DNA of 64,000 bases from JASHPR01 sp963842355 (GTDB lineage Bacteria; Actinomycetota; Actinomycetes; Streptosporangiales; Streptosporangiaceae): assembly GCA_963842355.1 (NCBI GenBank), contig CAWJGC010000011.1, forward strand, positions 496,001-560,000, read 5' to 3'. Positions 28,212-37,604 of the stretch are shown here, piece by piece. Within the stretch, counting starts at the first letter, position 1. Every line of letters starts with the position of its first letter. The position numbers and the translations under genes are program-made. The notes beneath the pieces were generated by a model. The model saw nothing but the letters and a program-made list of their open reading frames with translations, did no database searches and was not told the origin of the DNA.

Positions 28212-28414
28212 GACGAGTACAAATCAGAGGCGGCCGCTGCCGTCAGGATAGGCGCCGGGCTGGCGCTGCGGAAACGGGATGAGCTGCTGGGGCTGCTGCG
28301 GCCGTGTTTCGCCCGGACACAGCCATGGCTGCAGGCGGGCAAGTATGTGTCGGCGCTGGTAGCGAGTTGCCGGGTGAACGGGTGGAGCATCGCCCGGCAT
28401 GGCCGGGACCGGAC
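28212..28414 (+). pseudogene. IS701-like transposase, N-terminal block
   Basis: The frame reads ELLGLLRPCFARTQPWLQAGKYVSALV and then NGWSIARHGRDRT, the conserved start of IS701-type DDE transposases. No start codon lies in frame; the likely original GTG (28209) is one frame away, so a base was lost near 28248. The block ends at the IS1634-like insertion, and its last 10 bases are one copy of that element's target duplication. Confidence 0.75.
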
Positions 28415-30179
28415 CTGAGTTTGGTTTTTCGTTAGTGCCTTGAATCTCGGTGACGAGCGTGTCCAGAAGTTCCTGTTTATCGGGATCGATGGCGGGCGGG
28501 AAGGTCTGTGTCGCGCCGTTGATCGCGATGGTCGCTGAGCGCAGGGGCCGGAGCTGACGGATCACGTTGCGCACGGCCAGGCCGGAGCGGTGCTGCACGG
28601 TGCGTGCCACGGCGAGGGCGGTGAACACGATGGTCAGGTGCGCTTCGATCGCGTCTTTGGTGCGGACGAACATGGGCCGGGCGGCGAGGTCGGTCTTGGA
28701 CATCCGGAAGGACTGCTCGACGTGCCACAGGTCGTGGTAGCAGCTGATCACCTCGGTCTGGGGTCATCACGGTGGCGGGGATGTTGGTGACGTAGCCCTT
28801 GAGGCCGGCAAGCCTGCGAGCCCGCGCGAGCGAGGCTTCGTCCAGGGTCCGGGCGTCGCCCTTGATCGTCACGAACCTGGGTGTGCGGGCGGTCTTGTCG
28901 CCGTCGACGACGGCGCGGGCACGGTTCTCCTGAGCGGTGAGGGTCTTGTTGTCACGGGCGGCGCGCCTGGCGGAGTACGCCCACACCGCCCGCCATGACG
29001 ACGAATGGCTGTTACGGTCCCAGACGGGCTCGGCCCTCAGCGCGACGTTGTTCTCGGTGTTCTTGCCGGTGCGCGGGGTGAGGGTGTCGATGACCTGCCC
29101 GTCGGTGAAAGCGTCCCGTGCCAGCGGAAATGGGACTCCAGGTCGACGGGGGCCTTGGTGATGCGGGAGCCGACGATGAACCCGAGCCCGGCCTCGTCCA
29201 GCTCGCGCAGATTAGCCGCCGACAGCATGCCCGCGTCGGCGACCACGACCATGCCCTCGATGCCGTGCCGGGCCTGGAACTGGCGGATGACCGGCAGCAG
29301 CGTCAGCGTCTCGGCCTTGTACCCTTCGAAGCAGCCGATCTCCAGCGGGAACCCGTGCCGGTCGACCAGCAGCCCGACCACGACCTGCGGGTCGACCCGC
29401 CGCTCCTTGGAGTAGCCGACCTTGCGCAGGTCGTCCTCCTTCTCGGCTTCGAAATACAACGTCGTCACGTCGTAGAGGCACAAGGAGACATCGCCGCTGG
29501 CCCGCGCGTGGGCGAAGCACAGCGCGGCGAGCTGGTCGCGGTAGCCGTCCTTGCCGCAGCGGGCCAGGGTGCGGCGCATCGTCTTGTCGCTCGCCGGCTT
29601 GCGGCCCAGATCGGTCAGCACCCGCCCGGTGTCCAGGATCGAGGTCGGCTCCACGATCCTGGCAATAACCAGGTCCCGGAACACGTCGTCTCCCAGCGCG
29701 TCGAACCCGAGGGAGATGAACACGCCGGCCAGAACGTCATACAGCACCCGCGAGGAGGTCGAGATCACCCGCGGGGCGGCGGCCGTCACGCGCGTGCGTG
29801 TCATGGTGACCGGGTCACCGAAGAGCGTGTCACCAGCCGCCGGGGCCAGCAGCGGCGTCTTCGCCGCCACCGGCTCGATCCCCAGCTCGAACTCGCCCTG
29901 TCCAGGATCCGCGCAGCAGCGCCCGGGCCCGCTCGACCAGCAACCCGAGCTCAGCCTCGGTATGCGCCGAGCCGACATGCGCGATAATCCGCCGGCGGCC
30001 ACCAGCCGACTCGGCGATCTGCACGGCCGTCGCCCCTGAGGACGTCCGCACCCGCCGAATCCACGCCACGGGCCAACCGTAGGGCACCAGCTAGTGCCTC
30101 AGGAACGCCTCTGCCGCACCCATCACCGCAGGTCAGCGCGCCGCTGATAATCGCTCCGCAGGCCGGTGACCAAACTCAG
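28415..30179 (-). mobile_element. IS1634-like insertion sequence with intact ends
   Basis: The element is 1765 bp. Its ends are a perfect 11-bp inverted repeat, CTGAGTTTGGT (28415-28425) and ACCAAACTCAG (30169-30179). It is flanked by a 10-bp direct repeat GGGACCGGAC at 28405-28414 and 30180-30189, the target duplication. Removing the element and one repeat rejoins the IS701 transposase in frame (GRDRT to PDRTQRLLN). Its own transposase is frameshifted. Confidence 0.92.
28436..30069 (-). pseudogene. IS1634-family transposase, frameshifted
   Basis: Four minus-strand blocks in different frames make one transposase of about 540 residues. They are VAWIRRVRTSSGATAVQIAE (from 30069), LGFDALGDDVFRDLVIARIVEP with VVVADAGMLSAANL and YDVTTLYFEA (29900-29100), RFVTIKGDARTLDEASLARA (28986-28760), and YHDLWHVEQSFRMSKTDLAARPMF (28750-28440). 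The last block carries the DDE glutamate region YHDLWHVEQSFR. Frame changes lie near 29910, 29100 and 28755. It resembles a once-active IS1634 transposase now broken, or an intact one read with base errors. The frame has no stop before the terminal repeat. Confidence 0.88.
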
Positions 30180-30189
30180 GGGACCGGAC

Positions 30190-31024
30190 GCCGGACCGGA
30201 CACAGCGGCTGTTGAACCACGCGAGCTGGGACACGTCCGCCGCGATGAGCGTGGTGCGCCGGTTCGCGGTGACGGGCTGGACGAGGCGGCGCGGCGCGGG
30301 CGGCGGGGCGGGATGGTGATCGGCGCGATCGACGAGACCGGGCAGGAAAAGCCGGGCGAGGCCACCGCGGGAGTGAAACGCCAGTACCTGGGGTGCGCGG
30401 GCAGGGTGGCCAACGGGATCAACACCGTGCACCTGTCGTATGTGCGGGACAAGACCGGGCACGCGCTGATCGGCGCCCGGCAGTGGATCCCCCGCGAGCA
30501 CATCGACGACCCGGTGAAGTCCTGCTCATGGGCCTGCCGCCGGACCTTGAGTTCCGTACCAAGGGACAGCTGGCCATCGACATCTGCGCGGCGGCGTACG
30601 CCGACGGCATCGGCTTCGATTTCGCCTGCGGGGACGAGGTGTACGGCAGCTGCACGCAGCTGCGCGAGTTCTTCGAGACCCGCGGCCAGGCGTACGTGCT
30701 GCGGGTGCCGTCGAACTTCACCCTCACGCTGGCCGCGGGCACGAAGCTGACCTGCGCGGAAGCGGTCACGGCGCTGCTGAGGCACAAGCGGCGCTGGGAG
30801 GTCCGCTCCGCGGGCAAGGGCTCCAAGGGCCAGCGCTGGTATGCCTGGGCCTGGATCGCCACCGCCTCCCCGCGCCATCACCTGCTGATCCGCCGCCACC
30901 TCAAGGCCGGGGACCTGGCCTTCTGCTACTGCTGGGTGCCCGACGGGCAGGTCCTGACCAAGGCCCGGCTGATCCGCGCCGCCGGGCTGAGATGGCCGGT
31001 CGAAGAAGATTTCGAGTTCGGCAA
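30190..31024 (+). pseudogene. IS701-like transposase, central block
   Basis: The block continues from PDRTQRLLNHASWDTSAAM through GMVIGAIDETGQEKPGEATA (catalytic Asp) and GFDFACGDEVYGSCTQL (second Asp) to YCWVPDGQVLTKARLIRAAG and WPVEEDFEFG. Two single-base losses break it: near 30278 (GTGACGGGCTGG for GTGACGGGGCTGG) and near 30527 (AAGTCCTGCTC for AAGTCCCTGCTC). It ends mid-codon at 31024, where the serine-recombinase element begins. Confidence 0.82.
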
Positions 31025-31055
31025 TGCTTGTGCTTTGCATTGCGGTTCCGTTCCC

Positions 31056-33280
31056 TCATGGTTTCTCGAATAGTCCAGGCTGATCGGGTTTGACCTGGAT
31101 ACGCAGGCCGCTTCGCCTGCCGTGGCGGACGTGGACGGCGGCGAGTTCGCCGCGCTGGACCTTATGCAAAACGGTCTGCCTGGCCACGCCGAGCGCGGCG
31201 GCTGCCTGGTTCAGCGGGAGCCAGCCGTCGGGTGCCTGCCCGGTGACTTTGGCGCGCAGTTCGCTGGTGAGGCGGATGCGCCAGGGTGCTCCTGGTTCGG
31301 CCTGCTCGCCGGGGATGAACCCGTCGGCGATCCACCGGTAGATGGTGGAGATCCCGACGCCGAGCTCGGCGGCGGCCTTGGTGATGCTGACCACGTCATC
31401 ACCTTGGCCGGCTGGGGTGACATTCTGGCGGGACGCGGCAGGGATGGCGTGGGCGTGGCGCAGGTCCGCGACGCGGTTTTTGGTGAATGCCAGCCCGGTT
31501 CCGGTGCGCCGGTGCTGGCGGGCGAGCACGCTGGCGATCGTGGCGTCGTCGTGGTGCTCGGCGAGGCGGCGGACGAGATCGACGGTGGAGGTGTCAGTGG
31601 TGCGCCAGGGTGTTCCGAGGCGGGGCAGCGTCACGGTGATGCTGCTGGCTGCCCCGCCTTCCCAGTAGATGGTGAGGGCGGCGGTGCGTGCCTGCTGGTC
31701 GGCGGTGACGGTGATCTCGGTGAGCAGGGCGCGGATCAGCTGCTTGCGTTCACGGGGCGTGGTGGAGGGCGCGTCGAAGACTGCCCGGATGTCGGCCCCG
31801 GCTGCTGCCAGCCACCGCACCTCGTCGCCGGTCAGGGAGCTGGGCTGACGGGCCTGCTCGGCGGCGAGTGAGGCCTCGGCCGCGGTGACCGCGGCTAGCT
31901 TGTCCTCCCAGGCTGCTTCCAGCGTGCGGGCCACCAGCCGGTTCTCCGGCTCGCAGGCGTCATACTGGCGGCGGGCGCGGCCGGCCTGGTAGCGGGCCCG
32001 TTCGACGGCGAGCTCGAAGACCTTCAGCCGCTCGGCCCGGGCGGCCTCGGCGTCGGCCAGCGCCCGGGCGGTGGCCGCCAGCGCGGCCGGCTCCAGCGCG
32101 GCGAAGACCTCCGCCAGGACCGCCTTCTCCAGTTCCCGGCCGCCCGCGCTCTGGCAGTAGGGCGCTTTGCGGCCCAGGTAGGTGGTCTCGGCGGCGCAGT
32201 AGTAGCGGGGCCGGACCCCGCTGCGGCCGCTCCTGTCATACCCGGTGCGCATCATCCGGCCGCAGCGGCCGCAGCGCAGCAGGCCCTGCAGCAGCCCGCG
32301 GCCTTCCCGGACCGCGCCACCGCCCTGCCCGGCCGGGGCGGGGCAGTTCGCGTGCAGTTTCTGCTGATTGCCCAGGTAGTCCTCCCAGGTGATGTATCCG
32401 CGATGGTGCCCGGTGATCAGCACCTCCCACTGGTCCATGGGAACCGGCCGGCGGATGCTGCGGCCGGGCCGGCCTGGGCGGCTGCCGGGCGGGCATTACG
32501 GGTGCGGCCGAACGTGAACGCCCCGGCATAGCACGGGTTGGTCAGTATGCCGATCACCGCGCCGTAGCTGGCCGGCGCCCACTCGATGCGCCCGGCGGCC
32601 CGCCGCCGGGGCAGCTCGAGCCCGTCATCACGCAGCGACAGCATCACCTGCCGGGCCGAGCCCAGCTCGGTGAACCGGCGGAACACGGTGGTGATCGCCT
32701 CGCGCACCGCCTCGTCAGCGCACAGCACCGGCTGCCCGGCCAGGTCATACTCCAAGCCGGCCGGGAGGGCGACACGCAGCTCGCCCTTGGCCGCCTTGTG
32801 CCGCATCCCGGCGATCAGCCGGCCCTTGATCAGGTGCAGTTCTGCCTCGGAGATCGTCCCTTTCAGCCCCAGCACCAGGCGGTCGGAGTAGGCGGCCGGG
32901 TCGTAGATGCCGTCCCCGTCGGCGATCAGCGTGCCGGTCACCCCGCACAGGTCAAGAAGCTGGTACCAGTCAGAGTTGCTGCGGGCCAGCCTGCTCGCCT
33001 CCAGGCCCATGACCAGCCCGGCCCGGCCGAGCGCGACCTCGGCGACCAGCTGCTGGAACCCCTCCCGGCCAGCCGCATCCGCGCCGGACAAGCCCAGGTC
33101 GGCGTCCACCACCCGGACCCGCTCCCGGTCCCACCCCAGCGCGACCGCCCGCCCGGCCAGCTCATACTGGCGTTCCAGGCTCTCGGTATTGGCCCGCGTC
33201 TGGGCCAGCGTGCTCTGCCGGACATAGACCAGGCACAGCCGCTCCCGGTGCGAGGCCGTGATCTTCGAGATGTCGGTCAC
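31056..33280 (-). CDS. Large serine recombinase with two C-terminal HTH domains, one frameshift
   Basis: The N-terminal resolvase domain has catalytic Ser23 in LVYVRQSTLAQTR, then VMGLEASRLARSNSDW. It is followed by the recombinase domain (YGAVIGILTNPCYAGAFTFG), a zinc ribbon (LLRCGRCGRMMRTGYD and RPRYYC), a long helical coiled coil, and two MerR/excisionase-like helix-turn-helix units at the end (SITKAAAELGVGISTIYRWI and PLNQAAAALGVARQTVLHKV). The two frames meet at about 32425-32440; one base restores a protein of about 740 residues. The GTG at 33280 overlaps the stop of the 62-codon gene and has GGGAGG upstream. It probably integrates and excises the 3.1-kb element. Confidence 0.88.
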
Positions 33281-33465
33281 GACGGCACCTCCCGGGAGCT
33301 GCCGGCCGCATCCGGGCCGAGCACGGACCTGGCGATCATCCTGGCCAGCAGCGCCAGCACCCGCGCCTGGACCTGCTCGGGCAGGCCATCCCACCGGCCC
33401 GGGAAGCCGTCTTGGCCTGCGAACAAGGCCAGCTGCCGGGCAGGCGCTATCCTGACAACGCGCAT
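33277..33465 (-). CDS. Small recombinase-associated protein
   Basis: This is a 62-residue protein with core QLALFAGQDGFPGRWDGLPEQVQARVLALLARMIARSVL. Its length and pattern (a LxLF start, then an amphipathic helix with RVLALLARMIAR) recall small ORFs found directly before actinobacterial serine recombinases. GAGGTGAA lies 5 nt before the ATG. Its stop overlaps the recombinase start (GTGA), so the two are coupled. A role as a directionality or accessory factor is a guess. Confidence 0.7.
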   Translation of the reverse strand: MRVVRIAPARQLALFAGQDGFPGRWDGLPEQVQARVLALLARMIARSVLGPDAAGSSREVPS

Positions 33466-33653
33466 GGGTTCACCTCTTCCGGTTCGTTTGCCGCGATCAG
33501 GAACGAGGTGAACCTATTGCCGTTTCCGGGGCCACGCGGCCAGGACCGGCGAAACCACCAGCAGCCTCGCAGCTGGCCCGCAGCGCCACAGCCGCGGCCC
33601 GCGCCGCCTCGGTGAACGGCCTCCCGGCATCAAGCGCCCGCGCGTACTCCGGA

Positions 33654-33812
33654 TCACCAGCGCACCCGCGGATCCGCCGGGCCGGTCCCGAGCCGCTGCT
33701 CAGCCCGCTCCCGGACCTCATCGGCCCACACACCCCACGCGCGGCAGGCTGCCTCCAGCTCGGCTACCGCTGCCGCCAGGTGCCCGCGAGCCCGCTCCAG
33801 CCCGCCGCTCAC
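33654..33812 (-). CDS. 52-residue coiled-coil protein of the recombinase element
   Basis: The GTG at 33812 overlaps the DUF5372 stop (GTGA). The protein is one long amphipathic helix (HLAAAVAELEAACRAWGVWADEVRERAE). In another frame just downstream the sequence PEYARALDAGRPFTEAARAAAVALRAS continues in the same style to 33497, so the gene may really be about 100 codons with a frameshift near 33660. The function is unknown. Confidence 0.45.
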   Translation of the reverse strand: MSGGLERARGHLAAAVAELEAACRAWGVWADEVRERAEQRLGTGPADPRVRW

Positions 33813-34101
33813 CGGTCCCGGCCCTTCGCCGCCACCGCGGCGGCCAGCTCACGCAGCCGCCGGATACCCGCCACCGACAAGATCGTCGTCCCCGCCGCGG
33901 CCGGGCAGGGACCACCCAGATCGGTGTCACCCACCCGAACCGGCGCCGGGAAACCGTCCGGCAGCATCACCATCAGCCACACACCGCCGTTACGGCGATA
34001 CGCCGACATCACCGGCACCCGCTGGCCAGCCAGCGGATGCCGCGGATTCGTAAGCTCGACCTCGGCCGGAAGCCGGTCGAAGCCCCGTAGTGTGTGACCA
34101 C
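33809..34101 (-). CDS. DUF5372-like protein, probable frameshift near its start
   Basis: The body LTNPRHPLAGQRVPVMSAYRR, VWLMVMLPDGFPAPVRVGDTD and ILSVAGIRRLRELAAAVAA matches small DUF5372 proteins of recombinase-type elements. That frame has no start codon inside the element. A GTG with GAGG context at 34101 lies one frame off, so a base was probably lost near 34085. It is the first gene of the element's operon, and its start is only 6 bp from the right joint. Confidence 0.6.
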
Positions 34102-34107
34102 CTCTAA

Positions 34108-34468
34108 GGACTGCTTCGGGCTCGACCAGTGCCAGGCCCGGCTCTACACCGCGATCGCCCGCCACACCGTGCTGGTCATGGCCGCCCTGGCCATCTGCGC
34201 CATCACCGCCGCCCTGGTCAAGGACCGCACCGACACCCAGGCACCGCCCCCGGTCAGGCCCGGTCAGCCGCCGCCCGCCGAGCCCGGCATGATCCCGCTG
34301 ACCATCCCGGAGATCAAGCGACTGCTCGCCGCCTTCACCACCCGGCCCCTGCCCCGATGGCTTGTCATCCACTGGGACGCATGGACCCGCCGCCACCAGG
34401 CCCGCTCACGATGGTTCCACAAACGCGCCAGACTCGCCCGCGACACTGCGATTGCCCTGGTCAACTAG
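34108..34468 (+). pseudogene. IS701-like transposase, C-terminal block
   Basis: From the right joint of the recombinase element the frame resumes as KDCFGLDQCQARLYTAIARHTVLVMAALAIC. It ends with the IS701 tail PLTIPEIKRLLAAF and RWFHKRARLARDTAIALVN before a TAG. This is the last DDE segment and C-terminal helix of the same protein as 30190-31024. It could be mistaken for an independent 124-residue gene. Confidence 0.85.
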
Positions 34469-34531
34469 CGAAATGCGGCTGCTTCTAGCTCACGTCACGC
34501 AGGCATGTTAGTTACAGAGGAGAAGATGATA

Positions 34532-34975
34532 ATGGTAGATCGCAGGAAGGAATCGGAAGGTATTAAGGGCTGGCTGCTGGTTTATGTCGTCGTCCTGGCA
34601 ATTATTACAGTGCATAGCATGGCGCTGACCATCGCATCGATTATCATTTATAGCAAGCCGTCAGTCGCTGGGCTGACGGCATTCGCGTCGCTGAAGTCAC
34701 TTTCGCCGCTGAGCTTCTTGCTGTTCTACGACATAACAAATGTGCTACTGATCATATATGCAATCGTGTTGTTTGCCCTGATGTTCAGGAAAAGAAAGGC
34801 AGCAATTGCGAATAACATCATCTTCAATGTCTTGTCCGTCTTGCTTCTTGTCTGCTGGCACTTCGCGGGAGAAAAATCGAACGTCGGCACATTCGTAGAC
34901 GCGCTGCCTAGTCTCATTAGCCTCTGGTATTTCCTGGTCTCAAAGAGAGTTCGAACTACGTTTACTATTAGCTAG
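34532..34975 (+). CDS. DUF2569-like four-TM membrane protein
   Basis: From the ATG at 34532 (GAGGAG about 9 nt upstream) this is a 147-residue protein with four membrane helices (about 13-38, 60-88 in two parts, 95-112, 127-140). The start GIKGWLLVYVVVLAI and the end WYFLVSKRVRTTF match the DUF2569 pattern (GxxGWL ... SKRVxxTF). Members are uncharacterised inner-membrane proteins. Composition is clearly lower in GC than the chromosome, like the 25910 gene, so it is probably a transferred passenger. Confidence 0.7.
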   Translation: MVDRRKESEGIKGWLLVYVVVLAIITVHSMALTIASIIIYSKPSVAGLTAFASLKSLSPLSFLLFYDITNVLLIIYAIVLFALMFRKRKAAIANNIIFNVLSVLLLVCWHFAGEKSNVGTFVDALPSLISLWYFLVSKRVRTTFTIS

Positions 34976-35280
34976 ACACTCTCGGCGGCTCGAAAGGCCG
35001 TGTTATGAGCTTCATCTTCGCCAGGTGAAGCTTGAGCTTGCGGTGGGGCGGGGGGACCGGAAATTAGCGTATATTCTGACAAGTTCGTATCGGCGACCGT
35101 TACAGCCCCCATCGTTGGCTGAGTAAGACGAAAAAGAGGACGCCCGTAGCGCTGGGACAATCTGGCATCGATCTGAGCCGGTTTCGTAAGCGGGCCATAT
35201 TCGAAGCGCAGGCGGCGGTGTTTTGCCAGGGCTTGCAGCAAGCTCGGGCTAGCGGATACCGCAATCACGCAAATGATCAT
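34972..35280 (-). CDS. Uncertain hypothetical protein
   Basis: This is a frame of about 102 codons from an ATG at 35280, reading LLQALAKHRRLRFEYGPLTKPAQIDARLSQRYGRPLFRL. Its composition matches the low-GC neighbours and it resembles nothing I know. It overlaps the DUF2569 gene end by 4 bp. It may be real or chance. Confidence 0.25.
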   Translation of the reverse strand: MIICVIAVSASPSLLQALAKHRRLRFEYGPLTKPAQIDARLSQRYGRPLFRLTQPTMGAVTVADTNLSEYTLISGPPAPPQAQASPGEDEAHNTAFRAAESV

Positions 35281-35366
35281 CGACGGTGAGCGGATTGCGT
35301 ACGAGCGTGGCTGGCAGCCACCGCTTGCCGGTACCAGGACCGCCGACGACATAGAGTTGAAGGGCC

Positions 35367-36426
35367 AGCATTTGGGTCCTACGGCGGTTGGGGTTCGAGG
35401 TAGTCGGTCTGGGAGGAATCCGTGATGAGGGCGGGCCGGTACTGGACCGCTTGAGCCGGTTCTTGACGACGGCGGCGAGCTGGTCCACGTCGCGGACGGC
35501 GAGGTTGCCAGGCATTCTTATGTTGCCAGACGTGGCGGGTGAGGTGGAGCGTAGGCAGGCAGCCGGACCTCGGTCAGCAGTCCGGGTGAGCGCTGACGAA
35601 CCTCCCATCGCGGCGCTGATGTGGGTGTTCAAGTTATCCCAGATGAAGATGACCGGGGCATGCAGCTCCTTGTGCGCGGCGGCGATCAGGCCAGCGTAAT
35701 CGGCTTCGGACATCGAGCGGCGCTCGCCCTTGCGCCCGCGGTGGACACGGACCCGGTAGAACAGGTGACCCCGGCTGCGGGCTTGAGGCACACCAGCCCG
35801 GCCACCGACACGCCCGAGCCCTTGCCGCAGACCGTGACCACGGGGGTGTGGCCGCGGCGAGCCCAGGTCCGGGCCTTCGGCGGGCGCAGGTTCTGCCCGG
35901 CCTCGTCCTCGAAGACGATCCACGCCCCGGCCGCCGCCGCTAGCCTCGAACCTTCGCCCACGTCCCGGCCCGCCACGCGGCGATCTTCGCCTCATCACGC
36001 TCCGCAGCCCGGTGCACCGGGACCTGCGGGGTGTACCCGATCCGGTGCAGCAGGTACGAGGTGCCCCGCAGCGTGTAGCGGACATGGAACAGCGCCCGAT
36101 CAGCGCCGTGACCCGGGCCAGCGTCCACCGCTGGTCCTCACCCCACCCCAGGCGGCCGGGCCGCGTCCAGCGCGGCCCGCAGCCGGGCCAGCTGCGCCCC
36201 GCCCAGCGGCAACCGCCCCGCCCGGGCCCATGGACGCCAAGGCGGCTTCGCCGCCAGCACGCCAGCGCCGCCGCCACGCATACGCCGAATTCGATGAGAC
36301 CCGCAGCCGCCGCGCCACCTCCGGCGGCGTAACCCCCTCCGCGAACCACTCCGCGGCCTGCAACCGTACGTCCTCACGCCTTGCCCGCCCAGCGGCGGAC
36401 AAGCCACCACCATCTGGATACCTCAT
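35367..36426 (-). pseudogene. IS630-family transposase remnant
   Basis: Blocks in several minus-strand frames give one IS630 transposase. They are REDVRLQAAEWFAEGVTPPEVARRLRVSS (HTH, from the ATG at 36426), EDQRWTLARVTALIG (about 36130), WIVFEDEAGQNLRPPKARTWARRGHTP (first catalytic Asp, about 35910), and VIFIWDNLNTHIS (second Asp, about 35640). At least three frame changes are needed. A 13-bp direct repeat CTGGCAGCCACCG lies at 35311-35323 and 36445-36457, about one IS630 length apart, but no inverted ends were found. Confidence 0.8.
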
Positions 36427-36575
36427 AACACCGCAGTAGCCCCACTGGCAGCCACCGTCACCACGACACGCCGGGCAGGGAACGGAGAAGAAAAGTAGCG
36501 AGCCAGGACACGCGATACCCCGCCCGCACCATCGGTGGCTTGGTTCGCGCGCGTGGCTCATGTCTGTGGGGACGG

Positions 36576-37604
36576 TCAGGAGGGGCGGCGGACCCACCAG
36601 ATGCAGAAGCCGCCCAGGACGAGCGCGACGCCGAGGAAGATCGCCGTCTCGTACCACTGGAAGGGCCAGTAGCGGCTGGCGGGCTGGTAGCTCAGGACTT
36701 GCCGGTACTGGACGAGGCAGGCATGCAGAGCGTTCTGAAACGCACGGTTGGCTGCCTGGAGAGCTGCCGGGCTGGGGCGCGGGGAGCCTTTCCCGACATG
36801 GATCCCGGACGACGGGAGGCAGCCGATGCTGGCGGCGACGTGGCCGGACGCGTTGACGGTGTTGTCTGAGATCTCCCAGGCGCCGGGTGGGGCAGGGAGG
36901 CTCATGGGGTACGAGAGAATGACATTTCCGCCCTTTGGCCGGAACGTCCAGTAGTTACGGGAGAGCGTGAGGGGGGTCGCGAAGTATGGCCGCACCCAGT
37001 AGGTCATCGCCAGCCGGGCGCCGAAAAAGGCGGCCAGGGTGGCGGCCATGGCGGGCACCGTCCGGCGGATCGTCAACCCGGCGGTGACCCCGGCGGTGAA
37101 GGCGAAGGCGGCGTAGCTGACCGGGACGACGCCGCGCGCGGCGAAAACTCCCGGCGACAACCGGTTCACGTTCACTCGGTCGATCGGGCTTGCCCACCAG
37201 GTGACCATGAGGCTGAGCAGCCCGGCGGCGGCCATTGAGGCTAGGCCGACGTCCCCGAGTTTTACCGCAAGCCAGCACCTTCGTGTGACGCCCTCGGTCC
37301 ACGCGAGGCGGTAGGTTCCGGTCTCCAGTTCGCGGGCGACGAGCGGCGCCCCCCAGAACATCCCGATGAGGCCGGGCACGAAGATCACCAGCGCGTTCAG
37401 CCCTTCCTGCAAGAGCAGGTCGTACCTCAGGAACGCACTTTTGGCCGCCGGGCAGCCGCTGTTGGCTTTGCACGCCGCGACGGCCGCGTCATAGCTGTGA
37501 ACAATGTGCGGGCTGGTTACCGCCAGGGCGATCGCCACGGCTACCAGCGCGCCGAGGGCCACAGCGGCCTGCGCGCGGAACTGGCGCCAGGTCAGCCAGA
37601 TCAT
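36576..37604 (-). CDS. ABC-2-type transporter permease
   Basis: This is a 342-residue membrane protein with about six helices. The start MIWLTWRQFRAQAAVALGAL and FWGAPLVARELETGTYRLAWTEGVTRRCW are typical of the ABC-2 permeases paired with YtrA-type regulators. A large external loop (about 215-310) with Cys residues precedes the last helix. Its start overlaps the ATPase stop (ATGA), so GntR, ATPase and permease are one coupled operon. The cargo is probably a drug or peptide, but unknown. Confidence 0.85.
   Translation of the reverse strand: MIWLTWRQFRAQAAVALGALVAVAIALAVTSPHIVHSYDAAVAACKANSGCPAAKSAFLRYDLLLQEGLNALVIFVPGLIGMFWGAPLVARELETGTYRLAWTEGVTRRCWLAVKLGDVGLASMAAAGLLSLMVTWWASPIDRVNVNRLSPGVFAARGVVPVSYAAFAFTAGVTAGLTIRRTVPAMAATLAAFFGARLAMTYWVRPYFATPLTLSRNYWTFRPKGGNVILSYPMSLPAPPGAWEISDNTVNASGHVAASIGCLPSSGIHVGKGSPRPSPAALQAANRAFQNALHACLVQYRQVLSYQPASRYWPFQWYETAIFLGVALVLGGFCIWWVRRPS

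Larger units (their letters stand above)
31025..34107 (-). mobile_element. 3.1-kb serine-recombinase element inside the IS701 transposase
   Basis: The left joint is GAGTTCGGCAA|TGCTTGTGC and the right joint ACCTCTAA|GGACTGCTTC. Removing 31025-34107 restores GAGTTCGGCAAGGACTGC and the protein run FEFGKDCFGLDQ. The dinucleotide AA is common to both joints, as expected of a serine recombinase crossover core. All genes inside are on the minus strand and chained by GTGA overlaps: a DUF5372-like gene, a 52-codon gene, a 62-codon gene and the recombinase. There is no inverted terminal repeat and no cargo gene. Confidence 0.85.
28119..34494 (+). mobile_element. IS701-like element carrying two later insertions
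   Basis: One IS701-type transposase gene is spread over three blocks (28212-28414, 30190-31024, 34108-34468). Joining them by removing the IS1634-like element (28415-30179 plus one target copy) and the serine-recombinase element (31025-34107) restores a continuous protein at both joints. Candidate ends are CGTGAGCT at 28119-28126 and its complement AGCTCACG at 34487-34494. This is only an 8-bp match, so the outer limits are tentative. The order of events must be IS701 first and the other two after it. Confidence 0.8.

Noticed and set aside
34108..34468. Stand-alone 124-residue gene
   Set aside because: It is the C-terminal block of the interrupted IS701-like transposase.
35311..36457. 13-bp direct repeat as a target duplication of the IS630 remnant
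   Set aside because: IS630 elements duplicate TA, and no inverted ends adjoin these repeats, so chance or an older event is as likely.
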